Source: Norana najaformis
Taxonomy: Eukaryota; Annelida; Clitellata; Crassiclitellata; Hormogastridae
DNA length: 64,000 bases
Direction: 5' to 3'
NCBI GenBank assembly: GCA_964023275.1
Contig: OZ029914.1
Span: forward strand, 35,700,424-35,764,423
Positions within the stretch are counted from its first letter, which is position 1; each line of letters starts with the position of its first letter. The translations under genes and the position numbers were made by a program. Below are positions 1-10,482 of this stretch, in pieces. The notes beneath the pieces are model-generated. The model was not told the origin of the DNA and ran no database searches. It saw only the letters and a program-made list of their open reading frames with translations.

Positions 1-440
1 TCTAAACAACTCGAAGAATGCCTGAATGCATTGGTGGAAGGACCAAAGTTTTATGAATCAGACCAACTACATGCGGGACGAGTTGCATTGGTTGCCAATA
101 TGAAAACGGATTGAGTCTAAGTTGATTTATGCTGACATATAAAGTCTGGCTGGCCGGCTGTGCTCCACCCCGTCTTAGAAAACCATGCATTTCAGTGTCA
201 TCTGTCTCTTAGTGCAGATTTCTTCGCTGTGCAACAGAGGGTGATATGTTTGTTCCATCGTCCCCTACTTCCACAATGCAAAATGGAAACTTTGCCATTA
301 TTCTGAAACAGACTTTTACGCAACCTGCAACATGAGTTTCTTGTCCGTTCTATTCGTCTATCTCGGCAGCGGTTGAACACCATTTCATTTGATTGTGGTC
401 TTGCATTGTTAGGTCAGGAACACTCTGATGAATTTTCTCT
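1..440 (+). mobile_element. LINE C-terminal relic (copy 1)
   Basis: Degenerate 3' end of a non-LTR retrotransposon. Translation in shifting frames gives the typical end of a LINE reverse transcriptase ORF: a WLP-like block, then a LLTYK-like block near 130-180, then RSLRSA-like residues followed by a VP. Stops and frameshifts are frequent, so it is dead. The tail repeats a GGCGCTATA motif twice (about 446-480). The same relic is at 40640-41060 in the duplicated copy, so it predates the duplication. Confidence 0.6.
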
Positions 441-539
441 AAGAGGCGCTATAGATTAATTTTCTTTAAGAGGCGCTATATAAATTTCTCCTTAACTGCA
501 TGGACTTAGATCTGGCTCTGGCTCTGGGTCTAGCTTAGA

Positions 540-673
540 AACTGGTGTCATCTTGCGTCCCTCAAGGCTCAGTACTCGAGCCGTTATTTTACGGCCTCTA
601 TACGGCTGATTTGACTCAACTCACCTCTTGTGTCTGGGAGCGCGGGTTCATCAATACGCTGGCGACATCAACC
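540..673 (+). mobile_element. LINE reverse transcriptase core fragment
   Basis: Encodes the LINE reverse transcriptase motif VPQGSVLEPLFY and, in another frame about 20 codons later, HQYAGDINLL. The latter corresponds to the catalytic YADD box with one Asp replaced by Gly. The fragment stops where a Ty3/gypsy element begins at about 674. In copy 2 the same LINE resumes on the far side of the gypsy element (45236 onward), so the gypsy element landed inside this LINE. Confidence 0.7.
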
Positions 674-795
674 TGTTGTAATATTGTGACATTCAGGATT
701 AGAGAGACAGTCTATAAAACCAGGGAACCAGAAGTTAGGTTAGGGAAGAACAGGCGTCATGAACGTGCGCAATAAGGGTGGACAAATACAATATC
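674..795 (+). repeat. 5' LTR remnant of gypsy copy 1
   Basis: Short segment beginning TGTTG and ending just before the primer-binding site. It contains a TATAAAA box near 713 followed by the start of the transcript, as expected for a retroviral-type promoter. The same segment is at 41253-41376. The exact ends cannot be fixed because no 3' LTR is present for comparison. Confidence 0.5.
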
Positions 796-808
796 TGGCG
801 ACGAGGAT
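796..808 (+). other. Primer-binding site, tRNA-Ser(GCU) type
   Basis: TGGCGACGAGGAT is the reverse complement of CCA plus the 3' end of animal tRNA-Ser(GCU) over 13 bases. It lies right after the LTR remnant and before gag, exactly where minus-strand priming should start. An identical site is at 41377-41389 in copy 2. Confidence 0.7.
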
Positions 809-829
809 ATTTTACTAATACTCGTAAAA

Positions 830-1757
830 ATGTGGGACCTTGGGGCAATACCCCAATTCACCCCGTTTCTGCCTGACGTGGACCCGGCTTCAACGGCATT
901 TCGATGGAAGAAATGGACCGATAGATTCGAAAATCTCATGACAGCGCTCAACATAACTGATAACAATCGCAAATGTGCCCTCCTCCTCCACCTACCTGGC
1001 GAAACAGTTTATGACATCTTTGAAGGATTGGTCGTGCAAACAGTACCGGGTGACGCCCACCCAGATGAGGATAACGCATACATTACCACGAAACGTGCGC
1101 TTGATGAACATTTTAGTGCAAAGAAAAAAGTCGAGTTCGAAATATATAATTTTCGCTTAGCCAGACAAAATACTGATGAAACCACGGACGCTTATCATGC
1201 AAGGCTTCGCTCGCTGGCGAACACTTGCACTTCAACGAGACTGCGAACACGAGATCTTGCAGACTCTGAAATGACGCTGAAAGTTTTGTTAGACACAGCC
1301 CGTGCAATGGAGATGTCTGAACGGCAGGTAAAAGTCATTGAAACAGGTTTCGGTGAGCGAGATACGAAAAAACCACACGGTCGCTCGAGTGGTCAGTCAA
1401 CCAAGACAACCATTACGTCAACACGTCAAGAAATTGAGATCTACAGAACAGGTATATCGTAATTATGGTCTTCTGTATCCACACCCCGGTGGGAAAATGC
1501 AGTGCTCAGCATGGGGGAAAACCTGTTTTGCAAAGAATAAACAAAACCACTTCCAGAGACAATGTCGTAGCATCATGCAGTTTCAACGATCGATACCACA
1601 AGGTAAAAGAAACACTGTTCAGAACATGACCAGAGCTAAACAACAAGTTCGTCAAGTACGTGAGGACATGCATGAAGACGTGAGCGATGAAGAGACAGAG
1701 GATGAGTATGTATTCGTTATTGAAGAAAAGGGAAAGATGAAACAACCGTATGCCTGA
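830..1757 (+). pseudogene. gag: Gypsy gag with zinc knuckle, frame-broken
   Basis: An open stretch of about 210 codons (830-1462) resembles gypsy-type Gag capsid: a WKKWTDRFENLM block and a run rich in charged residues. A frameshift near 1380-1440 moves the reading into the 1338-1757 frame, which carries a cysteine- and histidine-bearing nucleic-acid-binding segment and an acidic end. Gag would form the retrotransposon particle. The copy 2 equivalent shares most residues but carries a TGG to TGA change near 41497. Confidence 0.7.
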
Positions 1758-1784
1758 GCCCTTGTTAATGGTTTCCCAGTTGAA

Positions 1785-2054
1785 ATGATGATTGATTCAG
1801 GTGCCAGTGTCAATATCATAGACGAAAATATGTTCCAAACATTCCCTAATCCTCCGAATCTGAATCTGTCGCAGACTAGAATATATTTATACGCATCTAA
1901 ATCACCAATAGATATAATAGGTTATTCTGAAACTAAAGTGAGGCATAAAAGAAACGCCACAAACGCCGTGTTTCATGTTGCCAGAGGAAACAAAGGATCA
2001 CTCTTGCGCTTCACGACTGCATTGGAATCATTAGAATCCACCTCAATGCCATAG
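1785..2054 (+). pseudogene. Gypsy aspartic protease fragment
   Basis: Contains MMIDSGASVNIID, the DSGA active-site motif of retropepsins, followed by a short beta-rich segment. The frame then closes at 2054. It sits between gag and reverse transcriptase, as in Ty3/gypsy pol. A TGA at 1756 separates it from the upstream frame; copy 2 reads through the same place (TGT). Confidence 0.8.
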
Positions 2055-2390
2055 AACCAATGGAACCAATAACGACTGAGTGGCTGACAAACAAATAGCC
2101 TCAGCTCTTTGAAGGAATAGGCAAGCCGAACAACTTCAAGGTAAAACTTCACATTGATGACCATTGATAAACCATCGGCACAATAACACAGAAGGGTACC
2201 GTTCCACATACGCAAGAAGGTAGAAGACGAACTGAATCTTCTGCTTAAACAAGGCATTATTGAACGAGTCAATGGACGAACGCCTTGGGTATCACCCATA
2301 ATAACACCAGTAAAGCCTAAAAATCCAGATAAAGTACGCATTTGTGTCGACATTCGACAAGCGAATAGAACCATTCTTCGTAAACGGCAT

Positions 2391-3290
2391 GTGACTCCAA
2401 CTCAAGAAGACATCATCAGTGACCTAAATGGGGCGAAGAAAATTTCCAAGTTGGATCTTCGTGCCGGTTACCATCAACTGGAACTAGATCCTGCTAGCCG
2501 TTACATCACAACGTTTTCTACCCATATCGGTTTGTTCCGCTACAAGAGATTAAATTTTCGGATTTCTTCAGCCAGCGAAGTGTTTCAAAATATCATAGCG
2601 CAGGTGTTTGATGGTATCCCTGGTGATATGAATATCAGCGATGACATAATCGTATATGGTTGTACAGCTGCAGAACACGACAAGAGTCTACTTGCTGTTA
2701 TTAAACGGTTATTGGATTGTGGCTTAACTTTAAGTAAGAACAAGTGTGAGTTGAACAAAACGAAACTTTCTTTGAACATGTATTCTCAGAGAAAGGAGTT
2801 GGCGTTGATCCTGAAAAGGTTGATGCTCTTGTAACGGTCACATCGCCAACAAACGCAACAGAGGTTAGAAGCCTGCTGGGGATGATAAATTACAGTTCGC
2901 GGTTCATTCGAGACTATGCAACAAAGACTGAACCTTTAAATAAGCTAACCAAAGCGGATGTACCGTTCATATTGGGAACCTGTTGAACATAAAGCATTTA
3001 ATGAGCTCAAAACATGATTGTGTCAGAATGCAGTTACGGCTTATTATTATAACAGGATGATCAAGAAGCAAGTAGTCGCCTATGTTAGCCGATCTTTGAC
3101 AGATGTTGAGACGCGTTACTCTCAGACATAATGTGAAGTACTGGCATGCGTCTGGGCATGCGAACGTTTACACGGATATTTGTATGGATGTTCTTTCGAC
3201 ATGATTACAAACCACAAACCGCTTGAGGCTATATATGGGAATCCTCGATGCAAATTATCTGCAAGAATGGAAAGATGGAGCATTAGGTTG
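2391..3290 (+). pseudogene. pol: Gypsy reverse transcriptase and RNase H, broken
   Basis: Residues KLDLRAGYHQLELD carry the first catalytic Asp of gypsy reverse transcriptase, and ISDDIIVYG is the DD motif. A frameshift near 2780 interrupts the thumb region. The following frames hold RNase H pieces (VVAYVSRSLTDVE, then TNHKPLEAIYG). The coding sequence stops at the deletion junction, so most of the connection to integrase is gone. Confidence 0.85.
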
Positions 3291-3996
3291 CAGCGCTTTT
3301 GCAATGTACCCAAAAGCGCTACATTAGCTGTCTTGAGACATATACGCATCCTATCAAAATTACAAAATCTTGCCACCTAAAGGCAATTATAAAATAAAGG
3401 CACATTATTATGATTATGAATATTATTAGAAAGAAACGAGATAACAGCACTATTTAGGATCAGCATAACGTGGATTATAAAGCAGATATTGGCTGCTCAC
3501 AAATTACATTACAAGTATTCAATGCACATTATTATTTTTTAATAATATTACTATAAAATATTGTTTATTATAATCACTGCTCTGAAATAGTTATTATATT
3601 ACAGTGATGTCATATCCTAAATAATTACTCTCTGCCGATATTGGCCCCTCTGAATGTGCCATAAAAGCAGCTGCATTAAAACGCTGGAGGGCCAAATACA
3701 GCAAGAAAGAGGCAGTCTCTCTCATGTCTCCTGTCGTTCGTAAAGCCATCTTGGTTTGAATATTCTTGTAAATAAAATTATTAATATTATTATAACTAAT
3801 TTACCAGTCATATTATTATAACTAGTTTAATAGTTTCTCACATTATTATTATTTTTTTATTATTATTATCATTATTATTGTTGTTGTTGTTATTACTTCT
3901 GCTATTATTTCTACTACTACTATTCTAGGCCAGTCACCTTGGTTTCATACAAAAGGATACTTGCACTTGCTGTCTAGCGCACAAACATCACCAGAC

Positions 3997-4068
3997 GTGT
4001 GGAAGCATGTAAAATTTTCAGCTGCAGACATGATCTGGCAGTTCTTGCAGCACAAACTATTGAAGTCA
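3997..4068 (-). CDS. Gene A exon 15: start of Cys-rich region
   Basis: Follows acceptor ttttctaacag and reads DFNSLCCKNCQIMSAAENF, matching the ADAM17 segment after the disintegrin start (SDRNSPCCKNCQ type). The 3' end is uncertain. The strong donor GTACGT seen in copy 2 is altered here to ACACGT, so the splice may use GTCTGG at 3996. The junction with exon 14 needs one extra base to keep frame. Confidence 0.7.
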
Positions 4069-4427
4069 CTGTTAGAAAAAAACCTGACACAGTGTATACA
4101 AACACAGCTTAATTAAGAACGTCAAGCCATTTCATTCTGAACGCTTCAGACATTTTTGTTAAATGGACCAGTATGAGTTATAAATAAATTAAACTAACAG
4201 CCACTCCAAAAAAAAAACAGCAACACATCACAGTGAATGGAAGATAGTGATCCCTCTTTTGGTGCTGCCAAATCATTCTGCATTGTAATGAGGTTATGTT
4301 ATAAAGAAGTAATTACATACTAAGGTTGATCATTTAAACTTAGGGTCCATGTTTGCAACTACATTGTATATGAGATGCATCATTCAACTAGTGTACACGA
4401 TCATATGGCCAATTGAAGTAACTTAAC

Positions 4428-4559
4428 TACATCGAGCCTGTGGCCTTAGTTTGCAGTTGCTATCACAGCACTTGTCGCCATCAGAGGCAACATCGAATCC
4501 GGGATCACACTCTTCCTCTGGGTCGATTCGATAGTTCCCACAGAAGGCCGACTTTTTCG
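4428..4559 (-). CDS. Gene A exon 14: disintegrin-like domain start
   Basis: 132 bases, acceptor tatttcag. The product contains CGNYRIDPEEECDPG and CCDSNCKL, the hallmark of the ADAM17 disintegrin-like domain (CGN.R.D.GEECDPG type), which positions substrates and mediates protein contacts. The amino-acid sequence is the same in gene B (46874-47005), in contrast to the protease exons. The donor is probably GTTAAG at 4427, leaving one base of a split Ser codon. Confidence 0.9.
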
Positions 4560-5298
4560 CTGAAATAATACAAACTAGGAAAATGACTAACAGCACATAA
4601 AGACACTTAATATAGTGCAATTTGAGGACCTCACAAAAGTCCTGCACACATGGCCATCTAACAGATCAGTGTAGGGTGCGTTATAAAAAAAACACCGTTT
4701 TGGTCAAGTGCTAATAAGATGTCTTTTCATTGGATTTTTTGGTCATGTTTGCACCTCATCCAATTAATTATTAGACCTCAAGATCACACATATGTATCTA
4801 AGGAGTTTCAATTGATGCCGCCAACCAAATGTGTTACCGTTTTACCATTACATTGTAGCTTTTTTCAACAATAGAAGAATGTTTTCGGGATTTCTTTTCA
4901 GTCTGCTGTTGTGCTGCTGTCGTGTTGTAATATATTTAATCATTCAATACCATGTTCTATAAACATGTTCGATTCTCAAGTAAAAATTAAGGCTACTTAC
5001 TTACTTAAACTGCAGACTGCAACTTTAAAAATCTGTTACCGATAAAGCAGGACGATTTTGCGTTTAATGCAAGACCGATTGACGTCTTGGAACAGGGTGA
5101 AAATAACTAAAACACAAAATCATCACAAACGAAACAATGTCAAAATTGCTCTACAGTATCTGTTTCACGTATGGTAGGCCTATACAAATATGAAACATGG
5201 TCGGGGTCGACATTACGTCAGCACCTTTATAAACTTCAGATTACAGTTATAACTACCTTAAATCTTCTGTCCAATTTGAAGTTACCAGTAGGCTCCAC

Positions 5299-5344
5299 GG
5301 CAGCACATTTCTTCGACATAATCTAATATTTTTTTCTGACTAAA
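5299..5344 (-). CDS. Gene A exon 13 (tentative)
   Basis: Reads FSQKKILDYVEEMCC, which aligns with the FSNCSKQSIYKTIE segment that ends the ADAM17 catalytic domain. Acceptor tttgatcag and donor GTGGAG give phases that fit exons 12 and 14. The donor is weak, and an alternative 37-base exon (5286-5322) in another frame also fits the phases, so this call needs transcript evidence. The gene B counterpart carries a one-base deletion. Confidence 0.45.
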
Positions 5345-5496
5345 CTGATCAAATGAGATTTGTCTTATCCTGAAGAAAAAACTAGAAGACCGAGTTATCA
5401 TCTGGTAATGCTTTGAAAATTATTAAAATTGCACAATTGAAGTGCTCAAAAAGATTTTTGATTTTAGTTAACTGCTGATAAGGAAATTACACATAC

Positions 5497-5609
5497 GAGA
5501 TTATTTGTAGCATGGCCGCTTGAAGAGACTGGAAACATCAGGTACCTTCCGCCTTCATCTGCTGAAGGTGTACAGGAATCAGGATCATGAGCAGAGCCCC
5601 AGTTGTGTC
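5497..5609 (-). CDS. Gene A exon 12: zinc site and Met-turn
   Basis: 113 bases, acceptor ctaattttaag, donor GTATGT. It reads [20 protein letters not shown] then RYLMFPV. It supplies the second and third zinc-binding His of HExxHxxGxxHD and the Met-turn methionine of metzincins (YVMYP in human ADAM17). The first His and the catalytic Glu come from exon 11 and the microexon. It differs from gene B in about a third of residues after the conserved zinc motif. Confidence 0.9.
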
Positions 5610-6818
5610 CTTAAAATTAGAAAATACACAGCAACTGCTCCAGGCAGATTTTAAAAAATACTCTATGCTTATTATGCGTAAACTAGAACATGCTTTATAG
5701 CCTCAAGTTGTTTGTGTTGCAATTACCACATTTTAAGACAACATAACAAGAAGAGTTAAAGATAATAAACTTATCAAAAAAGTAGAATTTAACAAAATTC
5801 TCTACCAATATGCTAGAACATGGCAAACTATATAATGGATACCAGTTTATGAAAATTGGCAGAGGGCTAGAGAGTTGAAAGTCTAAGGCGTGTAAAGTAT
5901 TTTACAAAGACAACTATCTAGATATAAGGGGAATTGCAGTAGGCCTACAGCAGAGTGCAGGAGTTAGGCAGTAACGCAAATAGTAATATCGTATGTTAAA
6001 TCCTCATAAGGACTTCATATATAGGACATATGAAGTTCTTAGGAAATTGCTATCATATTCTCACCCTATCTTCAACATATAATACTTATGACGTTGCTGT
6101 TGGGATCCCATGTATGTGCGTTAGTACGTATTTTTGTATGTATGTAGATATCAAGGCACTTAATATAGCACATTTTGAGTAACTCACAAGAGTGCTCCAC
6201 ACATGGCTATCGAACAGGTCAGTGTAGGGTGCGTTATAAAAACACCATTTTGGTCAATTAACCGTGCCAAGTGTCACTTAATGAAACAAACAGTCTCACA
6301 GAAATCACAACAACCCTTATCCCTTCCAAAATTTAACCTAAGTTGCACAAAAACAAGAAGTATATCATCATAACTGAAATTGTGATGAAATGTAGCTGAA
6401 ATGAATTGGCTTTTGTCTTAGTTGCAAAACTTATAAATCCACTCTCTTATATTTTATAATGTGTACTCTTTTATTATTGAGTTTAATTTCAGTGTGATCT
6501 TACACCGAAAAAGAAAACATGACAAAACCGTGCAAGGTGTTTTACCATAACCATTTGTGTCAATTTAACATGGCAGTAAAAAAAGAACCATTTCTATAGA
6601 AATCATAATAGTGCTAATGAATTCCAATTATCTCTAACAATCTGAATACTTCTAAATTACTTTAAATGATTCTGAGTTGCATGTAAACACTGGCAGTGCA
6701 TCATAATAAACTGTAATGAAATGCAACAAAACCGAAACATCTCCCCTTTCGAAATTTCAGCAATAAAGCAGCTTGAATACTTTTTTGTTCCAAATCTCAG
6801 CCAAGGTTTAACACATAC

Positions 6819-6824
6819 CAAGTT
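6819..6824 (-). CDS. Gene A 6-nt microexon with catalytic Glu
   Basis: On the minus strand: ttttcag|AACTTG|gtatgt, with a good pyrimidine tract and consensus donor. Exon 11 ends in CAT G and exon 12 starts GA CAC. Inserting AACTTG gives CAT GAA CTT GGA CAC, that is HELGH, and keeps frame. Without it the protein would read AHGHN and lack the catalytic Glu. The same site in gene B (49299-49304) gives AAATTG, that is HEIGH. Seen directly: sequence, splice signals, phase and conservation. Inferred: use in mRNA. Confidence 0.8.
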
Positions 6825-7918
6825 CTGAAAAGAAGCAGATACTCAATGCAAAATATTTTGACTACATTAAAAATTCCAAAGTATTATGCTTACATGATAA
6901 AAAAATCTATGAGAGATTGACTGAATGAGGAAAAAGCAGTTACCAGAATTGGGAAGCGAGATATTCTTAAAAACTTGTAAGATTCAGCAAAAGAAGTAAA
7001 GCAAATCTATACATGCATCCCTAAAAATAGCTATAAATAGCTGTTGAGGAAACTCCTCAAACATTCATGGTAACACCAATTGCCATTTAATTAAAGACAA
7101 GTGTCAAAGATGAATGTTATGAGTGCAATACTCTGTGTTTCTCAAAGTTGTGTACTATGGTCTCTGTTCATGATCTTTCTAAGTGTCAATCAATTGGGCT
7201 GTAAACTGTCGACTCGCCCAACATGTAGCTCGACATGAAACACTCAGTATTTATTTTTCGCGTATACATATTTGAATAACTGCACAGTTCAACGACAACA
7301 GAACTTGAACGTCACCGTGGTTGCTAAGTGCACAAATCTTTTATCAACATTTGTAACTTAAATTACCAAGTATACGACACACGGCTGCTACAAAATCTTT
7401 TTTGCACTCTACCAAGAATGGATTTGGGGTTGCGTTTTACGGCATATTTCCCGCCAAGTGAAAGGTCGCCGCTAACGTCAGACAATGCGCGAGAAAGTCC
7501 GTCAATCAGAAGCATATGTTTAAAATGCGCACGAATGCCAACCAATCACAAAGAAGTCAACAACCATATGATTCATCTACATTACGTCACAGAAATTTGG
7601 ACCTTTAGGGCCGGAAACCTGCCGGTGATCCGCAACAGTATCCCCTCTAAAAGTTCCCCCCGGCGGATCTATTTCGGAACAGATTCTTCCCCCCGGCGAA
7701 GTTGTTCTCCAAACTAAGTATCCGGGAGGAAGAAATTATTTCACCCCCCCCCTTCGAAATAATCTCAGTAAAAACAACATTTATCAATGTCAAGTGATAA
7801 TGTTTGCAGATTTTAGTTCCTGATCTTGAAGTTCACAGTTATCTCCAATTTCAGCGCTCTCGTTTTCGAACTGGTGCAGTTGGAAACTCCGATACTTCCT
7901 GTTTTTCAAGGCAACGCG

Positions 7919-8266
7919 CTAGATGTGTACGCATTGCTGTGTCATCTTATGAAACAACCAGGTTTTTGAACCAAGAGCCCACTGGAAAGAAAATGCTGCA
8001 GCAAACACTCCACCAACAGACATACTTGGTTGACGTTGACACAGGATAATTATGTCTGTTAGATTGCCAATGCTAATAAGATGCGAGGAATGCAACTGGC
8101 GCATTTGACTTTTCACGTTATTAGAAATTCCGTCAGTCAGAGAGTCAGCGTACAACACGTCATTAGCAACACGTGATGTTACCACCCAGTGATCTGTGTC
8201 ATGAATGATCTGGATTCCTTCTTCAATGATTGGTCGAAATCCACTGTCAACTTGGAACAACAACAT
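7919..8266 (-). pseudogene. Ulp1/SENP-like cysteine peptidase fragment from transposon
   Basis: About 115 codons reading GIQIIHDTDHWVVTS, then LYADSLTDGISNNV, then a glycine/alanine-rich VGGVFAAAFSFQ. This is the layout of transposon-borne Ulp1 (C48) proteases: a His in HW, an Asp-Ser-Leu block, and a normally Cys-containing CG block. The catalytic Cys position appears changed (VGG). A further N-terminal piece (LFSDEWLNDKLMDAV) lies at 8470-8525, beyond the nested MITE. It is a relic, not a host deSUMOylase. Confidence 0.6.
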
Positions 8267-8308
8267 AGTCTGGCTTCCTATTTCGTCCCCAAATGTTGAC
8301 TGATTAGA

Positions 8309-8475
8309 AAAATGTAGCAGTTATGCAGATCTTGTGATAAGTATTTGAAAGGCACTATACGAAGTGTCTTGACTACACGTACAGTGTCATTGCTTGATTC
8401 ACACTGAATAACAACAACAATAATAAAAATATGCTGTGGCACTATACGTGTAATCAAGACACCGCTGTACACGAC
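8309..8475. mobile_element. Short MITE-like repeat, copy 1 of 3
   Basis: A segment of about 165 bases is found again at 11835-12003 and 59505-59650. Internal inverted arms GTGTCTTGACTACACGTA (8364) and its near-complement ending 8462 flank a variable (AAC/AAT)n centre. Here it interrupts the Ulp1-like coding relic, so it inserted after that gene was already in the element or after its decay. Confidence 0.55.
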
Positions 8476-9701
8476 AGCATCCATCAGCTTGTCGTTTAAC
8501 CACTCGTCAGAAAATAGATTGCATCGGTCAAGCTTATGCAAGTTGAATTTTTTAGCCCAAGATGCTGTTGTAGCAGCTGGCTAGTCATCGAACAGAACGA
8601 GTTTCTTATCAGTTTCAAAGTTTGCGGTATCAGGAGACCAGTACTAATGAACAGGAAAGGGGATTATCTATAAAAGATTTATTCCGATGGATTCACGTTA
8701 TGTAACTAATATGCATTGGCAGTGAAAGAAGAATAATTAGTTGCAGTCATTTCCTAAACGGTCCAATTCATTATAGTAAACTTAAGCTCTCCGCCGCGTT
8801 CCAATACCGCCAGCGGGCTCAATATTCTAGTGGTTTCATTATATGTTAACTGGGCAAATGCTATAAAGCACTTTTTCATGTCCAGATGAATGAACAAAAC
8901 ATTACAGGAGCCATTTATTTCAATACTGTATATATTAAATCTGATTTAAAATGAACCGAAAATAAAGGGCGGCGGTTTTAAATGGGGGCGAGTTTGTATT
9001 GTAGATGAGGGAGATTCCATTTCAATGGGGGAGACTTTGCTCCGAAACAGTCTCCAGGGGAGACATTATTCCAGCCTGGGGAGAGACTCTGTTTGGGGGA
9101 GACTTTATTTCATGACACCGGCCTTCGTCAGTCAACTCCCCAACACGTGTTCAATGAGCGTCAGAGAGGTAAACTAGTAACCGTAACCATGTGATCAAAA
9201 GCCAATGAACAAACCAATGACTCGACGGTATGAAGCCATTGAAATTTCCAATAAAAACGGGCACTTACTCAACGTTAAAAAAATTATGTTCACTGTCTAA
9301 AAACGTTCGCATTTGCACTGATGATGTCATATGAATACAACAGGTAGTGCTGCTGTTGTTGACCAGTCACTTAAACTGGGACTACCTAGCAAACTTAAGG
9401 CAACAGCTTCTTATCCTTTTCCTGTCTACCTTAATTCTTGGCTGAAAACCAGCTGGTTTGTTGGCAGACTGGTGTGGAAGTGCTGAAGTTTTCCTGAACT
9501 GCTCCTCCATAAATAATCAGTATTATTATATTAATTACCAAAAGTTACTGCATCTGCTAATATCCTGTTTTCACAGATGATGCAATACTGATACAGAACA
9601 AGATTGCATTTTTAATGCACAACTTACACCGAAATTGACCAACAGCACACTACACGAGCTTACACACACGTAATTAAAGACGGGAAGAATGAATCAGTTA
9701 C

Positions 9702-9785
9702 CATGAGCCGTGGTTAGCGTTGTCCGCAAAGATGGTAACGAACCCTCTCGATATGATGTGAATCCAGTATTTCCCTGACCTGGTC
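9702..9785 (-). CDS. Gene A exon 11: end of helix before zinc motif
   Basis: 84 bases, acceptor gcatcaatcag, donor GTAACT. It reads NTGFTSYREGSLPSLRTTL and then TTAH, matching the segment before HELGH in ADAM17 (LNSGLTSTKNYGKT...TTHE). The final CAT is the first zinc His and the trailing G starts the catalytic Glu codon completed by the microexon. Gene B has a different acceptor and many substitutions in this exon. Confidence 0.85.
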
Positions 9786-10042
9786 CTGATTGATGCAACA
9801 GTAATTTTTTGACATGCATATAACTGTCAAGTGTTTGGTAAAAAATGCATAAAAATTTACTATACAAAAATTTTATTAATAGAGCCTTGTCTATTGTCAC
9901 TACACATGAAGAGAACACTAACCTCTTGCAATGCATAATAATCTTTCATTTATGCAACACAATCTTTACGTCTCTGAAAAGAATTACCCTAACCGGTACC
10001 GGAAATTCTAACTCAAAATATGAGGAAACAAAGGGTACTTAC

Positions 10043-10187
10043 CAGAAGAACAGATGCCACCAAAACTGTTTTCTTGTGGACTTGCAACCCATGCTAGTCC
10101 AAGGATGTAACCTCCCCGAACAAATTCACGAGCGGTGACGAGATGACCAAGGCAAACATTACGCAAACTCGGATCTTTACCGAAAAC
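10043..10187 (-). CDS. Gene A exon 10: metalloprotease core
   Basis: 145 bases, acceptor atttgctttgag, donor GTAAGT. It reads VCLGHLVTAREF then LGLAWVASPQENSFGGIC, aligning with human ADAM17 VCLAHLFTYQDF...LGLAYVGSP...GGVC. Both conserved Cys are kept. About half of the residues differ from gene B exon 10 although the exon length and splice sites are the same and the flanking introns are very similar. Confidence 0.88.
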
Positions 10188-10396
10188 CTCAAAGCAAATA
10201 CAGCAGGATCTTATTCAACATGACTCCAGTTCTGAACATTGCCGCTGCAAATGCTTCAAGATTTTGTAGGTAATTATAGGTAACTAATACCCAAAAGAAT
10301 GGGCACTTCTGCACGCGTGTTTCTCTTACTCCATGACAGTTTTAACATAATGAAGTCACCGCACACGACTTTTGATGATGACTATGACGATGATGA

Positions 10397-10397
<1 letters not shown>

Positions 10398-10480
<83 letters not shown>
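10398..10480. repeat. (AAT)n microsatellite
   Basis: About 27 AAT units preceded by a GAT-rich run at 10372-10397. The equivalent tract in copy 2 is split by a 2.7-kb LINE (55373-58107), leaving AAT units on both sides. Confidence 0.95.
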
Positions 10481-10481
<1 letters not shown>

Positions 10482-10482
10482 T

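Larger units (their letters stand above)
674..3294 (+). mobile_element. Ty3/gypsy retrotransposon, truncated copy 1
   Basis: Order is LTR remnant, primer-binding site, gag, zinc knuckle, aspartic protease, reverse transcriptase and part of RNase H. Several frame breaks make it inactive. The integrase half is missing. Comparison with copy 2 (41253-45235) shows a clean 1844-base deletion at a shared GCAGC (3290-3294 here). No 3' LTR is visible. It lies in the intron downstream of gene A exon 15, on the opposite strand to the gene. Confidence 0.85.
7626..9117. mobile_element. Copy-1-specific DNA element with Ulp1-like protease relic
   Basis: This segment is absent from the same intron of copy 2, where the empty site near 50102-50108 reads CTCACCGGCC. 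Here CCGG occurs on both sides (7622-7625 and 9118-9121), suggesting a 4-base target duplication. The ends are strand-asymmetric: runs of C on the left and of G on the right, consistent with degenerate inverted termini. The interior carries a C48-type peptidase relic on the minus strand and a nested MITE. The superfamily is unknown to me. Confidence 0.6.

Noticed and set aside
5609-9702. Catalytically dead ADAM (AHGHN instead of HExxH)
   Set aside because: The missing Glu lies exactly at an exon junction, and an in-frame 6-nt microexon with strong splice sites exists in both copies, so a dead enzyme is the less likely reading.
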